From Bacteroidota bacterium (GTDB lineage Bacteria; Bacteroidota; Ignavibacteria; Ignavibacteriales; Ignavibacteriaceae): 7,341 nucleotides of DNA. The stretch lies in contig JAJRSV010000291.1 in assembly GCA_024278655.1 (NCBI GenBank), positions 1-7,341 of the forward strand, in the 5' to 3' direction. A program made the translations under genes and the position numbers. The notes under the pieces were generated by a model. The model did not search any database. It had not been told where the DNA came from and saw nothing but the letters and a program-made list of their open reading frames with translations. Below, in pieces: positions 6,451 to 7,341 of the stretch. The number at the start of each line of letters is the position of its first letter. The stretch's first letter is position 1.

Positions 6451-6710
6451 TGATGGGTGTTCGTAAATCAAAAAAAAATAATAAATGTTTCAAACGCGAT
6501 AGCAAGCGTCCCCGCTTGCGTTGCTTTCGCTATCGAGATTGTTAGCTTCTTACTTCTTGCGGCAAAAATATTTCGCCCCGTTGGGGTTCCCCTTATTTCC
6601 CTATACCGTTATACCTTCTTTCTACCAACATTCCACGCCTGCGGCATTGATCTTCAATAATATTTGTTTCGGTAATTGGTAATTGTTTGTTGGAATTTGT
6701 TTGATTTTTG
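6451..6710. repeat. Composite intergenic repeat, right copy
   Basis: This copy lies in the same orientation and block order as 11-265. Notable parts are GCAAGCG (6502-6508)/CGCTTGC (6513-6519) with loop TCCC, enclosed by CGATAGC (6497-6503)/GCTATCG (6529-6535); the short array TAGCTTC-TTACTTC (6543-6556); CCCC (6576-6579)/GGGG (6583-6586) with loop GTT; ACATTCCAC followed by GCC-TGC-GGC (6637-6645); and an AT-rich heptad tail. The copies are clearly diverged, so this is not a recent duplication. No coding capacity is visible. Confidence 0.8.
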
Positions 6711-6729
6711 TTTTTTGAGATTTGAGATT
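6674..6729. repeat. Eight-unit 7-bp array, T/G-rich
   Basis: Eight units share one phase, from AATTGGT (6674-6680) and AATTGTT through TGATTTT (6702-6708) to two exact copies of TGAGATT (6716-6722, 6723-6729). The first five units align with 229-263 in the left copy. Confidence 0.8.
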
Positions 6730-6737
6730 TTATAATA

Positions 6738-6830
6738 GTCTCGTAGAGACGATCTATTTGTAACACGGCAGGAAACTGCCGTGAAAGAAAGAAAAAACAG
6801 AAAATAAAAGTTCCATCGGAACGGTCTATT
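6738..6830. repeat. Two related hairpin units around a GNRA-like hairpin
   Basis: The first unit is GTCTC (6738-6742)-GTA-GAGAC (6746-6750), the second GTTCC (6810-6814)-ATC-GGAAC (6818-6822). Each is a perfect 5-bp stem with a 3-nt loop, and both are followed by the same tail (ACGATCTATT at 6749-6758, ACGGTCTATT at 6821-6830). The stems differ in sequence but keep their pairing. Between them CACGGCAG (6764-6771) and CTGCCGTG (6776-6783) form a perfect 8-bp stem with a GAAA loop, a stable GNRA tetraloop if transcribed on the plus strand. Confidence 0.75.
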
Positions 6831-6879
6831 GTACAAGATAAAAGAGTAACCCGCCTTTACTAAAGTTACGGTGGGCAGG

Positions 6880-6921
6880 AGTAAAAAGAATAAAGATGAT
6901 AAATTCCCAAAATCTAAAATC
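6880..6921. repeat. Six-unit 7-bp array, A-rich
   Basis: Units AGTAAAA (6880-6886), AGAATAA (6887-6893), AGATGAT (6894-6900) and on to CAAAATC and TAAAATC (6915-6921) share one phase. The array leads directly into the third partial composite copy, just as the array at 6366-6428 leads into the right copy. Confidence 0.7.
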
Positions 6922-6923
6922 GA

Positions 6924-6991
6924 TGATGGATATTCGTAAATCAAAAGGAATAATGTACACATTGTGTGCGTAAGCAAGCGCCCACGCCTGC
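6924..6991. repeat. Third, partial copy of the composite repeat
   Basis: The start of the right composite copy recurs here: TGATGGATATTCGTAAATCA (6924-6943) against TGATGGGTGTTCGTAAATCA (6451-6470). A spacer of similar length then leads to the hairpin GCAAGCG (6974-6980)/CGCCTGC (6985-6991). One position is an A-C mismatch on the plus strand but a G-U pair if the minus strand is transcribed. The rest of the module is absent. Confidence 0.7.
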
Positions 6992-7023
6992 AATTTGCAT
7001 TTACGCCATAATAAATTTTTAAC

Positions 7024-7050
7024 GTAGGGCGACCAGTCTGGTCGCCCTAC
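7024..7050. repeat. Perfect 27-bp palindrome (13-bp arms, 1-nt centre)
   Basis: GTAGGGCGACCAG (7024-7036) and its exact reverse complement (7038-7050) flank a single T. AGTTTTTTAT follows on the plus strand, giving a possible U-tract in that direction; the minus strand lacks an immediate one. It may be a terminator for rightward transcription, or a REP-like dispersed palindrome. The GC-rich stem contrasts with the AT-rich surroundings. Confidence 0.8.
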
Positions 7051-7115
7051 AGTTTTTTATTTAAGCAACAATCCCAAGATTAATAATCAACTGACAGAGT
7101 CATTTGACCATCAAC

Positions 7116-7130
7116 CCCGAGAAGGTCGGG
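7116..7130 (-). terminator. Small hairpin downstream of the T9SS cargo gene
   Basis: CCCGA (7116-7120) pairs with TCGGG (7126-7130) over a 5-nt loop, 22 bp past the stop codon of the leftward gene. There is no T-run after it on the minus strand, so termination is only a possibility. The neighbouring palindrome at 7136-7162 may contribute. Confidence 0.35.
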
Positions 7131-7135
7131 ATTTC

Positions 7136-7162
7136 TGATAAAATGATACCATCATTTTATCA
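7136..7162. repeat. 12-bp perfect stem with 3-nt loop spanning a stop codon
   Basis: TGATAAAATGAT (7136-7147) and ATCATTTTATCA (7151-7162) are perfect reverse complements around ACC. The right arm contains the last codons and the TGA stop (7152-7154) of the leftward T9SS cargo gene. The stem is AT-rich and has no T-run beyond it on either strand. Confidence 0.8.
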
Positions 7163-7341
7163 TCAACATTTTCTTCACATCCACATAATCATTAACCTTA
7201 ATCCTGTACAGGTAAACCCCGCTTGCAAGGTTCTGTGCATTGAAGTTTACTTCGTACCTGCCTTTAGCTTTTTCTTCGTTTACTAATGTTGTTACTTCTC
7301 TGCCGAGTATATCGTAAATCTTAAGCGTTACAAATCCATCC
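7152..7341 (-). CDS. C-terminal end of a secreted protein with T9SS type A sorting domain (partial)
   Basis: The last 62 codons of a leftward gene enter from the right edge; the 5' part lies outside the window. The translation, read with one leftover base at the edge, has the hallmarks of the T9SS C-terminal sorting domain (TIGR04183 type): LKIYDILGREVTTLVNE, a turn region, then LASGVYLYRIKV and the basic tail KKMLMIK before the TGA. This domain directs cargo through the type IX secretion system across the outer membrane and is normally cleaved during export or attachment. The function of the missing catalytic or adhesive part cannot be inferred. The stop codon lies within the inverted repeat at 7136-7162. 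This feature is the best lineage indicator in the window. Confidence 0.93.
   Translation of the reverse strand, partial: DGFVTLKIYDILGREVTTLVNEEKAKGRYEVNFNAQNLASGVYLYRIKVNDYVDVKKMLMIK

Larger units (their letters stand above)
6355..7151. other. Gene-free repeat-rich region (right)
   Basis: Almost 800 bp lie between the DinB-family stop and the T9SS cargo gene with no credible gene. The open frames on either strand consist of repeat sequence and lack family motifs. The region contains heptad arrays (6366-6428, 6674-6729, 6880-6921), the right composite repeat, several small hairpins and the long palindrome at 7024-7050. Another nested structure is CCCGCC (6850-6855) with GGTGGG (6870-6875), which encloses CTTTA-C-TAAAG (6855-6865) and competes with GTAAC (6846-6850)/GTTAC (6865-6869). 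There is no obvious T-tailed terminator directly after the DinB-family gene. Confidence 0.75.

Noticed and set aside
6457..6660. Rightward 67-codon open frame with a hydrophobic stretch, possible small membrane protein.
   Set aside because: It coincides with the right composite repeat; its apparent hydrophobicity comes from T-rich repeat sequence, and the left copy does not conserve the peptide.
11..6710. Composite transposon bounded by two direct copies of the module.
   Set aside because: The copies are strongly diverged and lack a transposase and clear terminal inverted repeats, and the genes between look like ordinary chromosomal genes; kept only as a repeat finding.
6654..6977. Leftward 107-codon open frame in the right spacer.
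   Set aside because: It runs across hairpins and heptad arrays, its translation is low-complexity with no recognised motif, and no ribosome site was seen.

Overview
The window looks like a chromosomal segment from an FCB-group bacterium, most likely Ignavibacteria or a relative on the Bacteroidota/Chlorobi side. The evidence is a type IX secretion C-terminal sorting domain on a truncated gene at the right edge, an S46 dipeptidyl peptidase (a family concentrated in Bacteroidota), a signal-peptide-bearing isoaspartyl peptidase, and moderately AT-rich DNA. Several genes have good Shine-Dalgarno sequences (GGAGGA, AAGGTG, AAGGA). This fits Ignavibacteria/Chlorobi better than classical Bacteroidota, which mostly lack them. 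The lineage is inferred; no rRNA or marker gene is present.

Layout. Positions 1-465 hold no credible gene, only repeats. An AlaA-like PLP aminotransferase runs leftward (466-1686). A 255-bp divergent spacer separates it from a rightward S46 peptidase (1942-4083). The S46 gene converges on a leftward DUF2459 gene (4167-about 4823) across a bidirectional hairpin terminator (4118-4162). The DUF2459 gene is divergent from a rightward two-gene operon: isoaspartyl peptidase/L-asparaginase (4864-5829), then a DinB-family protein 18 bp downstream (5848-6354). About 800 bp of gene-free repeat DNA follows (6355-7151). The last feature is the 3' end of a leftward gene encoding a secreted T9SS cargo protein (7152-7341, continuing beyond the window).

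Function. Two exported enzymes, an S46 dipeptidyl peptidase with a DPP7-type Gly at the S1 position and an isoaspartyl peptidase, would process peptides outside the cytoplasm. A transaminase nearby could use the released amino acids. This is a plausible nutritional link, but only the last two rightward genes look like an operon.

The genes belong to known families. The unusual part is the intergenic DNA. It is built from short arrays with a strict 7-bp period, interleaved with small perfect hairpins that often have three-base loops. A composite module of about 255 bp occurs on both sides of the gene block in the same orientation (11-265 and 6451-6710), with a third partial copy at 6924-6991. 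One array inside the module differs between copies by exactly three 7-bp units. I found no CRISPR array, tRNA, rRNA, transposase, integrase or defence gene.
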